Part shown: positions 1 to 13,299 of the stretch, in pieces
Numbering within the stretch: position 1 is the stretch's first letter
Layout: each line of letters opens with the position of its first letter
NCBI RefSeq assembly: GCF_021018895.1
Contig: NC_079373.1
Span: 19,537,501 to 19,601,500, forward strand
Direction: 5' to 3'
Length of the DNA: 64,000 bases
DNA from: Seriola aureovittata
Taxonomy: Eukaryota; Chordata; Actinopteri; Carangiformes; Carangidae
Translations under genes and position numbers: made by a program
The notes under the pieces: generated by a model
What the model saw: the letters and a program-made list of their open reading frames with translations, nothing else
What the model was told of the DNA's origin: nothing
Databases searched by the model: none

Positions 1-1921
1 TCCATTCAACTTCCCAGTAGCAAACTCCAGATAAACCTTCAGTGCACAAAACTTGATCATATTTTGTAAATCTGTCTGGGTGGTATGAATGACGCTGAGC
101 CTTTTTAATCCAGGTTATCTTGCTGTTTCCCTCAGAAAGTATTAAGTTTTCAAATGCTGTGTTGGGATCCAAACTGAGGTGGTAGGAATCTGAAAGGTAG
201 ATAGAAAGATAGTTAAAAGAAATTATCATTCAGTGTGACTAGTGAAGTGCATTGGAAAGAATGTGTTTATGCCAAAATACAGTGACCACTTACACAGAAG
301 GAACTCTTGTCTTGTTTTAGGATCAGGATCATCTTCAATTAAAAATAGAAAAAAAACATCTCACACCAACATCAATCCCAGTAAATAAACAGAAATGAGT
401 TTAATAATGGTATTTTCTTACTTGTCACTGTTATTTCTGCAATAGCTTTTGCAATGTTCTCCATTTTGTCTCTTAAATCAGAAATGGCCTTTGTCACAAA
501 GTCAAAAGATGTGTGCAGGTGGATGTTGAAGTCTGAAGACACATCAGGTTCTGGACAGTCAAAAACTGACTGGCAGCTCTACAAACATTTAAAAACAGAA
601 ACACAAAATGAACTGTAGTTTCCTTACCACTACTCTATCTGATCGATCTGTTTTGTGTCTGTGTACCTGCAGGAACTGAATGTGATCCTTCGTGTGGGAC
701 AGCTGCTTCAGTTTATCCTCTCCCATCCTCAGCTCAGAAATCTCCTTCTCCAGCTGATTCATGAGTGCCTCCGCTCGGCTCATCGCAGCCTTCTCTTGAA
801 CACTGATTGTCTCCTTCACCGCACGTCGGCTTTTATCTGCCATCTGCACAATTTCAGCATAGGCTTTCTCATTCTGATCGGCCGCTGCATCTGCAGTACA
901 CTGACAGTAGAAAGACATTGAGAATAATCTTAGTTACTGTAAAAAGAAATGTATACAGGACACATGCATCACGTATAAGCCAAGAAAAAGTAGGAAGACA
1001 ATTCACCTTCAGTGCTTTCATTTTCTGTCTCAGCTCCCGCAGCTGCTTCTCTTTCTCCTGCATCCCCTGCTGGTATCTTTGTTTTTTCTTTCCAAATTGT
1101 TTCTGAAAATAAAATCATGTCATTTTACCCCTTTGTTCACCTTCGATTTTCAATACAATTTTACACTTGACAGATATGTATATAGATATACAGTAATAAA
1201 CCATACAGTATAAATCTCCCTGTCATTAGTAGAAAACAACCTTTAAACCAATTGTAAAATTATATTTGAATTTAATTTCACAGGAATATGATTGACTGAA
1301 GACTTTCAAGCACAAACTGGGGCCAAAAATAAATGTCCTTACTTGTCTCTCTTTCCTCTCTGCTGCAGCCGAGAGAGTGTCATGACCTTTGTGGTCATCC
1401 ATCACACAAAGCAGACAAATGCATTGGCCATCACTGCGACAGTAGACCTCGAGCAGCTTGTCATGCTTAGAGCAGATCCTCTCTTGTATGGAAGCATATA
1501 CTTCCACCAGCTTGTGTCTTTTGAAAGCAGCAGACTCATAGTGAGGCTGCAGGTGAGTGGCACAGTAGGAGGCCAGACACACCAGGCAAGACTTGACAGC
1601 TTTCAGCTTCCTCACAGTGCAGAAATCACACTCCACATCCCCTGGACCGACTCCATCCTTTACATGGGGTGTGGGTTTCTCTGGCCCCGACATTTCCCCC
1701 ATCAAGTCAGCTAGCACTGTGCTCTTTTTGAGCACAGGTCTTGGTTTGAAAGTGTGTCTACACTGGGGACAGCTGTAAACACCACTTTGGTCCTCTTCGT
1801 CCCAGTAGGCATTCACACAATCCATACAGTAGCTGTGGCCGCAGTGAAGGGTCACAGGGCTCTTCAGTACATCCAAGCATATCGAGCATGATAGCGGACC
1901 TGCCGCCCAGCTTTCAGCCAT
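1..1921 (-). CDS. TRIM-family E3 ubiquitin ligase (RING, B-boxes, coiled coil, PRY-SPRY), 3' end cut by window start
   Basis: The six exons seen are 1343-1921, 1007-1102, 667-900, 422-578, 294-332 and 1-189. All have GT-AG borders and consistent phases. Exon 1 encodes a C3HC4 RING (CSICLDV, CGHSYC, CPQC) at about residues 14-57, then two B-boxes (CDFC...C...H, then CSKHDKLLEVYC...CDDHKGH type). The 96-bp and 234-bp exons encode a Lys/Glu-rich coiled coil, an exon pattern typical of TRIM genes. The last exon opens the PRY part of a PRY-SPRY domain (LDPNTAFENL, then GVCYWEVEW) and runs off the window. The start is the ATG at 1921; two in-frame GTG codons upstream are not needed. Known TRIMs of this shape are E3 ligases, often in innate immunity. 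It resembles teleost finTRIM/TRIM16/TRIM25-like genes, but I cannot name the member. A strong ISRE-like motif lies 20-35 bp upstream. Confidence 0.88.
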
Positions 1922-2314
1922 CTTCACCACAACACTTTCTAACTTTCGTTTTCTCTAAAACGAAAATAGGAGTGCCTTCCCTTATTGTCCTGAAGTTAAT
2001 GTTGCCCCAAATACATATGCTTATAGAATACATTTATAAATGTACAGGCAGCGTATGTCACCCTTTAAAATTCGTTTGTGAGAAGTCGAGTCACTTATAG
2101 TATTTAAGGGACCAAAGCAACGAGACAATGTAGGAAACCAAGGAAGCAACGGAGGAAACAAGTAGATGATTAACATCCGAGATTTGAGTGGAACGCGAGA
2201 TTTCTCTGGTAACCAGGGAGACGACGGCAGCGTTCGGTATCTTTGCAGAGAGGAAGAGGCAGTGTTGTGTCTCCTCTGGTGATGTTTATGTTTTAGCAGA
2301 GAGTATTTGACACT
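1922..2314. promoter_or_regulatory. Divergent intergenic promoter region between TRIM and tmem17
   Basis: Only about 390 bp separates the two start codons, so both promoters must share it. At 2209-2222 the minus strand reads GTCTCCCTGGTTAC, an imperfect match to the RFX X-box half-site pair that controls ciliary genes. That is plausible because tmem17 is a ciliary gene. No TATA box is clear. Confidence 0.4.
1941..1955 (-). promoter_or_regulatory. ISRE/IRF-like motif upstream of the TRIM gene
   Basis: On the minus strand the bases read GAGAAAACGAAAGTT, which fits the interferon-stimulated response element core GAAANNGAAA. On the plus strand a partly mirrored GAAA-containing copy (AAAACGAAAAT) follows at about 1957-1967. 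The site is immediately 5' of the TRIM start codon, so it would lie in the promoter or 5' UTR. That it binds IRF or ISGF3 is inference. Confidence 0.5.
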
Positions 2315-3941
2315 ATGGACCTACCGGAGACGATCAGAAGACGTTTAGAAGACTTCTCTCGGAATGTGTTATTTGACCAGAGCCGGTCTGAGCCTTTTTC
2401 AAAGGAAAATGACACGTTTTTGCCACACGGTAAGTTCAACCCAATCCACAGCTAACGTTATGGACGAATTAGCTCGGATGTTAATGCAGCTAACTAGCGA
2501 CAGGGACGGTTGTACTGGGCTGTGTTTGTCTCCAATGTAGTTTTACACTAGTTGTTGCTGATATTGGACTCTTAAAATGTTGCCTTTTTGTGGTTTGTTT
2601 GTTATCAGACAAGCGGGTTTTGTCAAGTCTCCACCTCCAGATGTCTCTGTACTTTAACATGTGGTTCTTCCCCTTGTGGTGGATCAGTGAAATTGTAATG
2701 CTGCACCTCAAGGTAAGGCACAACAAGAGAAAGTGACATAGGATGTTAATGTGAAATACTGCTAATGTTTCTTTTTTAAATACATAATCGGACAGTGTGA
2801 AAACGTAAACATCGGGGTCGCCGTCATTATACTTAGGGTATATTTAGGATGGTAATAATTACATTCACCAACTAAAATCAAGATAGATTTAGCCCTCAAC
2901 ACACACTTCATATTGTCAGACTACAGTACATGACCATTGTGGTCGATCCTACTAGTTGGCTCCTCGAACAGATAGACCTGTATGTGCACTTCTGTTTGAA
3001 CAACAAACGCAAATTATTTCACCACCCTTAATATATTGTCTAATATATTTTGGGAGTAACATTTAAATCCAAACCTTTGTAGTACTCATGAGAAAAGTAT
3101 CAGTTACCAGAAAAAGAAGCTGTGATATTTATGATATTTAAGTGTGCAACAAAGTGATTAAGTGATACCTGATGGGCCGATGTAGGTATTTATTTTTTAC
3201 TGGCATTAATTGATATTGCCAGGAGTAGACCTGGAAACAGGTTAGAACATTAATTAAAATTCAGTTCATTTAACTCCATTGTTGTGATTTCTTCCAGTAT
3301 CCTGCCTTGCCAGACTACTACAAGTTCATCCTTGTGACTGTTCTCATCGTGATGACTCTGATAGAAGCCATTAGACTTTATCTCGGTTATGTCGGGAACC
3401 TGCAAGAAAAGGTGGTGCATCACGTATAAAGATATAGTTGATTTAGAGACACAACACAAACACAAAACAAGAGGACATTAATTCCAGTGAATATAAGGCA
3501 GAGATTGTAATTCATGTCATGCTTGTGTTTGTGGAAGGTCCCAGAGTTGGCTGGATTTTGGCTCCTGAGCATCCTGCTTCAGTTTCCATTGATCCTGTTT
3601 CAGCTCTTTAATGAAGCCATTCTCATACAGCCCCTGGAGAGAGGTGTTCACATAGTTCTCGCTATATTCATACTAACACAGGTATGTATACATTCCACTT
3701 AAATACTGACTTGTGTAGTTCAACAATTACCAAACAAACCAATGCATGTACTTATTTTTGGTAGGCTATATTATACATGTTTTCAAGCTTTCATTATTTT
3801 GTGATCATTGCTGATTTAATCTAAATGTTTTTCTTTGAAAATTTCTGTTCCTGAATGTTATAGGCCCTCTCTGGTTTTGTGGCGCTCCGGGACATGGTCA
3901 GACACACAGAAACCCAGTTTCATCTCAGACAGTTTCACTAA
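2315..3941 (+). CDS. tmem17: Transmembrane protein 17, ciliary transition-zone (MKS/B9 complex) protein
   Basis: The exons are 2315-2429, 2609-2712, 3298-3411, 3538-3681 and 3864-3941. All have GT-AG borders, the phases join cleanly, and the product is 184 residues (human about 198). The protein closely follows human TMEM17: it has MSLYFNMWFFPLWW, then LPDYYKFI, then RLYLGYVGNLQEKVPELAGF. Four hydrophobic segments are visible, at about residues 50-68, 80-102, 113-135 and 145-165. TMEM17 is known to sit at the ciliary transition zone with B9/MKS proteins and to gate membrane protein entry into cilia. The gene is divergent from the TRIM gene and convergent with agbl2. Two overlapping AATAAA signals lie at 4207-4216. 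Teleosts can have two tmem17 paralogues; which one this is cannot be decided from sequence alone. Confidence 0.95.
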
Positions 3942-4206
3942 ATTCTGAATGTAACTTACGTGCCACATCTCGACACACCAGGACATGTCCTTACCTTACA
4001 CCACCCAGACACAGAGGCCAACAACAAAAATTATATGTCACTTTTTATATTGAGTGCAGTACATGGGTTATTTTCTGCCCACAACTGATTATTAAGGAGA
4101 AAAATGTTTGACCATATTTATTTTTGTATTTTATTCACATTATATTTCATTGTATTGGATTGTATATGTATTGGATTGCATTGCATTGTTATTTTTATAG
4201 AGTTGC

Positions 4207-4250
4207 AATAAATAAAATCTATATAACACAGAGCCTGTGTATCATTTATT
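4207..4250. terminator. Facing polyadenylation signals of tmem17 and agbl2
   Basis: On the plus strand AATAAA occurs at 4207-4212 and 4211-4216, fitting the end of tmem17. On the minus strand AATAAA occurs at 4250-4245, fitting a 3' end for agbl2. Cleavage 10-25 bases downstream of each signal would make the two transcripts end within, or overlap by, a few bases. Confidence 0.45.
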
Positions 4251-4716
4251 AGGCAGCTTATATACTGCATCATTGACTGTTTGGTGGTGTGCTCTGAAAA
4301 GTTTTATCATCAGTAAATCTTGTGCTTACCAATATCAAGACTAAGCACAAAATATTAGGATTGTAATTAAAAGTAAGCAAAAATATCAGTTTTTATAGTT
4401 AATATCAATTTTTATCAACATTTAAAGAGGACATATAATTAAACATTAAACAAAGATTGCCAATGGATAGTAATTATTAATTGGGATTTGACTTAACTCC
4501 TTCTGTCCATACAACACAAGTTTGACCTGCGTCATGAGGTCAGTATAAACAAGGTAACAGAGCAGTGTTATCCCCGCATATATGTTGTTTCACACACCTG
4601 TTGAAATTCTAGCAAAAAATATAATCCTCTTCACTCATGAATGGAAATTCTCATCACTGGCCAGAGAACAGAGAATAAAAATCAACCTGTAGTTCCCTGA
4701 TTCTAAATGTTGCTCC
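4251..4716 (-). other. Probable agbl2 3' UTR
   Basis: AT-rich sequence between the agbl2 stop codon and the minus-strand AATAAA at 4250-4245. No open reading frame or repeat of note is seen. Confidence 0.4.
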
Positions 4717-7700
4717 CTACATTGGGGCAGACTGCGATGGTCTTGTGACCATTGCCTCTTGTGGATCCATTCTTATTTGGCTTTCTCTACCAAAGTGATG
4801 GTGCCTGATGCCCTTCGCCTGAAGCCTCCTCAGGGTGTCACTGTGTGGATGAGGAAGTTCCATTGTCAATATACCTGAAGGCTTTGACACAGGGGGTAAA
4901 ACACCCATATGCCTTTTGTCTTCACAAGTCTCTTTGCCAAGTCTGAGGAAATTGAAAAAGGATAAGGAGCACAGAAGACCTTTGAAAGACCATAAAAATG
5001 AGGTAAAATGCTTAATGCTCGTCTTATCACCACTGCACAAAGATTGTGTTGTGATCATAAATGCTTAACACCAGGGCTTATGTCCCAAACAATGACCTTC
5101 AATGGCAACCTGAGCATTTAACAGAAAGAGAATGAGATAATTAGAGAGTGTTCAAGAGGATTAAAAATGAATTAACCTTTTTCCTCCTTGGTCTGTGGCC
5201 CTTTGCACAGGCACAAATAAATTGCTGTGTGATTTCGTTTCTCTCACGGGGATGTCGTGGGTGAGATCTCTCTGGTTCTGCTCTCCAAGCGGTATACATC
5301 TCAACAGGGTCAAACCCACTGAATAAATGGCAAGATCAGGTAGAGAAGAGGTGAAGTTAGTGATACATAAAAAAAACGTACATTCTTATAATAAATGTGA
5401 ATATCAAAAAACAACCTGAGGGATCATCTTCCCGTTCCCCATTCTGCCGTTTGTTCTTGGTTGTATCTGCGTGTGAGGTGGAGGACTCCTCAGGCACAAA
5501 GTAACGTTCTGAGACCCGTAAAGAATTTCTGTCTCTGTAAATATACCGGCTGTTGAAGTTGTCATTGGTGACACTTGACAGCAGGCGCTTTGTTGGAATA
5601 ATGTCTGGAACCATCTTAAAGCACATGGATGACCTGCCACAAACATTAATTTAATTAATACAATTTAATTTAGTAAATCTGACCATACTTCAGCATTTAG
5701 TTATGTACTATCTATTTAATAGTAACATTTCACTGTCAGGTTTACCTGTGGGGTGTTCTAAGGGAAGATGGATGCCCTGAAACGGTAAACAAAAGTTACA
5801 ATTTGGGGAAGGCTCGAGTTGACTGATAGATGATGGAACTTTAATTCAGTTCCATCTGAAGCTGTACTGTAGATGCAGACAAACCTCTGTAGACTTTATA
5901 GGAGACGAAGGGTTGTTGGGGGTAGTGATGCTGTTGGTGGATGGGATGTATGACATTCGGTGAAGGTGGAATAAGAGCACTTAGGTGCAGTAGCTGAGAC
6001 GAACATCTCCAGTGTCCTGTATCCATCCCCAGGTCATCTGTGAAAGCAAGCCAAACACACCATTCACTGCTACACAAGACCTTTCCTTATTCAGTGATGG
6101 ATGAAATATTCATCGCTTTCCCCTCAGGAGACTATCTACTTAAAATATAAATAATTAGAAGTCATAAGGCAACATGATTAACCTTACAAAATATGGCACT
6201 AAATTAATCATACTAGTGAATTAGACAATGGGCATATAAGGGCAATTTTTAGAAAAGCCTAACCTCCCAAAAAAAAAAGGTTACCTGTGTGAGTTGACCC
6301 AGCTGTGAGATGACATGCCCTGCGATGCAGGTATGCGGCCCTCATGTTTTCCAGAGAGTCGTCCTAAAGAACAGAAAAGATCCCAAAATCTAAGTCAAAT
6401 TACAGATTTTGTTCCATTTCTTCAAGCATTACAAGAACTTTCTCGTATCAAATAAAATTGAGTTGAGTACGTGAATACATGTTCATGGCTGACCAATAAT
6501 GTGTCAGTATCGGTGACCTAACAGTTTGGTGGGGATAAGGTGACTATGAGGGAATTCAATCTCTTTACCTTGACAGGTTCACAGCCCTGCCACAGTGTCA
6601 CCTGACTAACCTCGCCAGAGTGAGTGGTGGAAGGAGGAATCACAGCTTTTTTCATCAGACTATTTACCTTCACAAAGAAAGAAATATTAATAGGAACATC
6701 TCAGGAAATCTCACTTTTTTGTCTGGCTGGCTCTGTCTCCTAAACATATTCACTCTCTCTGCTTCATACCTGCCATTTTCTCCTGTGCCTTCCAATCCTC
6801 TCTGGGATGCTCTCTTTAACTGTGTTCTCGTGTGGCAGGCTGCACTCCTGCAAAGACCATTCACTACTCAGTCTTGTTTAACATCAGTAATACATTTTTA
6901 TAAGAGTGTGCATTCATTAATGGACCATTTAGTCAGTAGCCATTCACAATATTTTTGATACTGCTTTGCAAGACCTTTGGCTCTGTGTTCTTCACTCTCT
7001 CTGGTCGCAGCCTGTTCCTCTCTTTATGACTCCTTAAGCGTCTCTTTTTCTTCTTCATTGGAGATTGCTGTTGAGGAAAATAAGAGTATGTGGTAAACTG
7101 ATACAAGACATGATACACAATCGATTCTGATCCAGATGTGAGATTAACCTTACAATGAAAACTGCAAACTATCTAGCGATAACATACACACACTCACAAG
7201 GTGAAAACAATACCAGCCACAACTGGTAATAAGGCATTAATATGTAAAACAGATCTCTGTTAGTCACTATACCTCTGGATGGAGAGTTTGTGGCTGGTTC
7301 AGTAAATGAACTGGGAGTCCATCTGAATCTGAACTATTTGAACCACTGGTGCTGTGAAAGCAAAAATATTTGCATTCAAGCTGAGTGCGAGCACATTTCA
7401 TACTTATCCCATATTGCCCAAGTATAAATAATAATAATAATGATAAATTACTAAATCACCTCGTTTCCAGGTCAGACACAGTGAAGTTACAGTCAGTGCC
7501 CAGATCTTTGCCCAGCCTCTCTCTGACTTCCTTTCTCAACATCGCTGCCAGCTCTGACAGACAGTAAGTGGTCTGAAATAAATACAACAGAGGGAACATT
7601 AAAAAAAACAGCTACACAAACACAACGCTCACTTTTAAATGTCAAGAGTCACAAAATTCAAGCTTTAAATACCAGTATGATGCAGGTATATTTTGGTGCT

Positions 7701-10700
7701 CCAGCGATGGAAGGAGTCTACATTTCTATAAAAAACATGAGGTTTTATCTCTCACCTTTGTTGGATCAGGATCACAATAGTCTAGCAAGGTGTCACAAAA
7801 ATAAAAGCCCAGGGACTTCAGGTCTCCAGTAGTAAAATGTGTTCCTCTTCTGTCGCCTAACAGTTAAACAGATGATACATCATCAAAGAAGAAACACGCA
7901 AGCTTACAGACATAAACTCACATACAGAAAATCTAAACTTACCTAGAGTGGAGCCTCCAAAGGTGGCCTCCATAGTATAGCTGTTTCTGATGCCAAGTTT
8001 CCACATGGCGATTCGTCCTGTTCCCTCTTTGCTCTTCTGCACCCTGAATTTACAGCTCTTGAAGGAGAACTGAGCAAGACAGCACAGTAAGATGTTGTAG
8101 CTGAATGCTAAGTAGGCACAAATGAATACCAAGGAATAGATGCTGCCTCTGAAATGCCGTAAATATGAAGTGTTTGACATATTGTAAAGAGTAGATTTGT
8201 GTGCAACAGATTGGTGACTGTTGAATAAGCATGATGTCCTCTACGTTAAGAGTTTGTAAGCTAAATAAAACAGAACTATAACAGGCCAAAAATAATAAAT
8301 GTAGCAATTCTAATTGTACTTCAAACAAATCAATAAAAATGTTCAAGGACTATATATAACTCAGACTAAATGAAGGTATAAAAGAGTTTTCAAATACATT
8401 GACTTTACCTTGTTACTGGCATTCTTGCTCATCATTAGTGGGAAGACTCTCTCCTGAAGCTTTAGAGAAGCATCACCTTGGTTGTTACAACCGTACATGA
8501 AGACATTGTTTTTGCGGTTGTGGCCATGAAAGTCACAGTAAAGAACTACATCCGTCTCAGCCATCAGCCTGGGGAAAATAGAACATAACAGGGCAAAAAG
8601 GATTTTGTTCAGAATAGATTGTGATTGGTCAACTTTCCGAACAGACAAAATGTAGAAGAGAGAAATATAGAGCATGCAAATATAGTATGTGCCATGCTTG
8701 GGAAGCTGCTTTGTAAATTCAATTTTCAAAGACAGTTCCGAGAAGAAAAAGTTAAAAGTTCCACAAAGCAGCATTCGACAGAACTTTGTATGCAACTTCA
8801 AAGACCCAATTCAATAAGCAGTCACTGAAATTTGTTGCATCCCTGCCTCTCGTCTTCAGCCTTACTTTCTGTTTTTACCACTGAAATATGTAAGATCCTG
8901 TATGTCAAAGAAAAGAAGTTACAACAATTTTCGACCAAATGATAGTGGTATACTAATTTACTGGAACTGGTATCTTGCAGCTATCAATTCAACCATTTTT
9001 TTCACATTTACTTTTACTGCTAAGAATAGTAGAATCCTACTTGTATGATATAAAAAATAGCTAAAAGAAATATTCATTAATTCAATTGGATCCTGTGTTA
9101 ATCGCTCCAACATAAACTGGTTGTTCACTGTTCTATGTAAATATAAAATTAATTAATAAAAGAGCCATATAACATCTGATTTGTGCAATTTAACTGGACA
9201 AATATACACATGAATGTTCAGATAAATTACATAAATGTAGAAAAAAAGAAAGGAAAGACTACTGAAAACACTAAAAATACAAGTTATTTAATATGAAACC
9301 ACTCTCAAATAATGACCTTGTGTTTGTTCAGTCTCCTTACCTTTCCACCAAGTTTCGGGTGTGCCACACACAGGGAAAGGAATCTCTGAGCAATGTCTTG
9401 TAATTTCTGTTGAGGTCCCTGCCCGCCAGAGAGCAGCGGTAATTCCCCACCACCACACCATCGGGGTTCAGCATGGGCACCACCTGCAGCACATTAGAAA
9501 AAACTGTTTGATAGCAATATATAGAATTACAACACAACCTCAAAATTCTGTCCATTCACGGTCTAATTTGTAAATTACTATTCAGACATTTAAATTTAAA
9601 TATATTGAACTAATGATCATGATAATAATACAGACGACAGACTATGAGCTAGAGGTCTCTCACCTTGAAAACAAAAGTGTCCCTGAGTAGCTGAGCATCT
9701 TCCGAGTCCCCAAGCAGGAAGTCCAACAACCCCTCCATCATCCACGACCCATTGGTTTCTCCAGGGTGCACTCGGGCCGTCACCACCACAGCCTTCTTGC
9801 TCCTGCCCTCCACCCTGCCAACCCCCTGAGACGTTATTGTCACCACATACACAGCATTCCCAGCAAGGCTGTGGCACAGGACCCGTAATTTACAGTATGA
9901 TGCAACTGCAGGTTTGGAAGAAATATGCTTAAGGTAGTGCTGCAGGTGTGAATAGGTGTAGGGGTAGCAGTGGGCCAGGTAGCAGGTGTCTGAGTCATAT
10001 GGGAACTGGAGAGTCCAGGTGAGTGAGAACAGGGTGATGGTGTCGCTGTTGTTGTCCTTTGTATTCTAAATAGAAACAGAGACAGCTTAATACATTTTAT
10101 TACTACGCAGCCTCTCCAGCTGTTCTACCTTGCAGTAAAACTTTCTGCAAAACCATAAAGATGACTAAATGTTCTCTCTGATTAGCTTTTTAAAACAAGT
10201 GACAACTGGTGACTTTTCCCACTCCTGTCAGAAGGTTCACATACCTGATTGCAGTTACGGTAGTATCTGATGTTGGAGCCGATGCGTTGCCATCCAACAC
10301 CTTTATCCTTGGCAGCCCTCTCAGAGTAGAGGAGTGGTCTCATACCCAGAGAATACAAGCTGCTGCTCTTCATCAAGTTGATGATAGTGAAGCGGTAGGT
10401 CACTCCAGCCTTCATGTTCCTGACCCTGAAGTAGAACCACTGCGTGTGCTTTCTGGTGTACATGTCTGTTTGCAAGGTGAGCTCATAATCATAGACACCC
10501 CTGAATAGGGAAGAAATATCAGCAGAAACAGGGAGAGAGAGTAACTTCACCTAGAATCACAGGGATGGAAATAGAATGGTTGAAATGCTGCAACAACAAT
10601 AGACTCACACTTGCACGGCTTTCTGAAGGTTCCCACTCTCAAAGCGTGATTCAAATTCGAGGGTGAAGTCTGTCTGATTGATGTCATATGATGTGGCACT

Positions 10701-12269
10701 CTTAATGGACCCCCTGCTCCCTCCGACACGAGAACAGGTGAAATAGGGGCGCTTGGTGGCTTAAAGGAGTGACAACAACAGGAAAAGAGTGATTATAAAG
10801 TCAAGGGTATTAAATAAAAATAAACTTGAGTTGTTTTCAGACAGCAGTGACAGGGTGTAACACGTTTATCTAGAAAATTATTACGATTGTTGATATCTGT
10901 AACAATACTACGGAGGAAAGACAGTTAAGCTGCCTAATGGCCTACCACAATTCCCACGACTGTCTATATTAAAAGAAAGAAAGCAAGACTTGTACATTGT
11001 TATACAGCAGTTACATATGGGGATGGTGATGCCAATATGAAATCCACATCTTGAGCCATAAAGGAGTTAGGTTGGGTTTGTATTCATAATATACAAATAC
11101 TAATATACAAATGTATGGAGTAAGATGCCTTTAAATTCAAACAGAATTTGGTGTGTAAAGTTGTACCATGGTCAATGCAGTACACCACTTTCCCTCGCTG
11201 CTCTCCGACTGGCATCGGTGTCCTCTCATGTCCTGTTGCCTGATAAAAAGGCTCTGGCTCTGGGGGGTCCCATTCTACAACACACACTCTCTCAGTGTCA
11301 TTGTCAGTGTCATATCAGAAACACACCTGGTCACAAAAAAGGTTTGAATATATATGAAAATTACCTATGTGATGGATAATGTCACTGATGACCTCACACT
11401 CTATGGGCCAACGGGGACGGGAGATAGATGGAAAGTTAACCAGTTCCAGTGGTGCCCTGAGACTCAAAATTGGTCTGCCACCATCAAAATCTATGAGCAA
11501 CTGCTTGGTCCGCAGAGTCTGGTTAAGGTTTCTGGACACTGAGGGGGAAGATGAATCACACCTTTAATATCTGTTCTTTCATCCTCCTGTTCTTCTACAC
11601 TCTGGGTATGTATTTTTCATCAGTTCTGCCTGATTGCCTCACCTAGACCGAACAAGCTAAAAAGGGATTATGCTGCACCTGATTGCTTTAATTATCTCAT
11701 TGACAAAAGAGCTTGTTTAATATATAATGATCTAGAATTAGGGATGAGATTCCACATATTCATCCAGTGTTAACCAGTTGTAACTTGTCACAGTCCCATC
11801 TCAACAACAGTTAACTACATACAATCTACATGCATATGTTGTTCAAATGCAGCCTATATGAAAATAGCTTACTCTGCCTTATTTCTGCTAATTCCTCCTC
11901 GTCTTCTTCAGTGTTGGAGTTATTGGTGTCTGATTTGTCCAAGTGGAAGGTATTCCACCAATTCCTCATAGCAGAGACAGCCTTGGTTGATGTTTTCTCT
12001 ACCTGATTGGGAAATTTAAGTCATCAATGTTGTATACTTATTTCCAAAACTGTATCAGGATAAGACAAAGATAAATTATGTTATTATCAACCGGAACTTG
12101 TATAAAACCTGGATAGGAGAATTTTTTATATCAATACAATGCAACACTTGGGCCTGTGTGCACAAATATGGTCTGAAAAGATACTCTAAGTGAATTCACA
12201 TGGGGAGACAATAAAACAAGTAACCAAACTCACATGTGGGATGTTCAGGGAGGTATCTCTCACGGGCAT
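4717..12269 (-). CDS. agbl2: Cytosolic carboxypeptidase 2 (tubulin deglutamylase, M14 family)
   Basis: The exons start 12234-12269, 11873-12002, 11365-11538, 11167-11274, 10609-10759, 10245-10500, 9664-10065, 9341-9483, 8409-8568, 7943-8069, 7756-7856, 7460-7572 and 7273-7351, all with consistent phases. A less certain tail lies at about 6.98-7.06, 6.77-6.85, 6.58-6.67, 6.29-6.36, 5.89-6.04, 5.75-5.78, 5.41-5.64 and 5.17-5.31 kb and 4717-4942. The N-domain ([21 protein letters not shown]) precedes the M14 catalytic domain. Zinc ligands are in HPGE (about residue 385) and the distal His of DFHGH (about 482); the catalytic Glu is in TMEATFGG (about 554). Substrate-pocket motifs NPDGV and GRDLNRNY are intact. 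CCP2 is known to remove branch-point and chain glutamates from ciliary and axonemal tubulin. AGBL2 rather than AGBL3 is supported by the adjacent fnbp4, as in human 11p11.2, and by the post-catalytic [16 protein letters not shown] segment. Confidence 0.93.
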
Positions 12270-12479
12270 CTTCAGCTGACTTTCTGCTAAAAGGAAAATG
12301 CAAGAGAGTCATTTTTTTCGGCATACCTTATACCTGCAAATAGTGGTTAACTGGATCCCTCGAAAACAACAGCTCATACAGTGTCCCGTCTTCAGCACGG
12401 ACTTTCTGGTATTTTTTGCATGAATGTAGTTAGTTAAATCCAGGTTTCTCGCTTCTTGTGAGGGACGGCATCTTATTAA

Positions 12480-13299
12480 TGTGCCCCTACTACATTTATG
12501 ACTGACTGGCTTTTCTTGTTGCTAAGATTAGCATTAGCTTCTTCGATTGACTACTGCTACCACGCTGTTCTCAACGTGTGCAACGTTTTTTTTTTAGACA
12601 AATGTTTGACAGCCACTTACCTCGCTTACATTTTTATCGCACTGCCATACATTGAAAACAAAAACAAAGCACCCGTATTTAAACCAAAGAGCGAAAATCA
12701 AATTTGTTGGCCACGACAAATGGAACTCTTTCTCCGAGTAAGCAACGTTGCCAAGCAACAGGATGTATCAACAACACCACGGTTGTCGTGGAGATGCCCT
12801 GCTGTGTCATCGAGCCAGGAAACGCTTCACAAAATCACATTTTTAAAAGACAATTCATTGGAAAAAACCATTTAATAACTTTTTACAAAATATACAAGCT
12901 CAGTGACATTCCCTCCCCTTCCAAAAACATGGCTTAACCCACTATACATTTTTATGTACACAGTTGTAAAAATGTTCAATAAAATAGACAATCCCTCCAA
13001 ACAAACGGTGGTGGTCATCTACATGGTGGTGGTCACCAATCATAAACTAACGAACTCAAGATATTTGGCACATTTACAATTGTGGCTACAAAAACAGGAC
13101 AAAAAGGACATTCAAACCCCTCTGGTGAATGGCCTGCCATGTAGGGGCCTTTACATGTCTGCATCATGAACATGGAAAATGGTAGAAAAAGTCCACAGAT
13201 CACTGAACAAAACTTAAACTTGGGAAGGATGACCTTATGTTAGTGATAGGAGTGGATTTAAAAAATGCTGAGCGGGCGGTGAATGACCCAGGCTAGATG
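12480..13299 (-). other. agbl2 promoter side and fnbp4 3' UTR
   Basis: agbl2 begins near 12.3-12.47 kb and fnbp4 ends at 13300, and both are on the minus strand. Most of this stretch is likely fnbp4 3' UTR. A minus-strand ATTAAA at about 12868 is a candidate polyadenylation signal. The open frames on the plus strand here look like noise. Confidence 0.4.
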
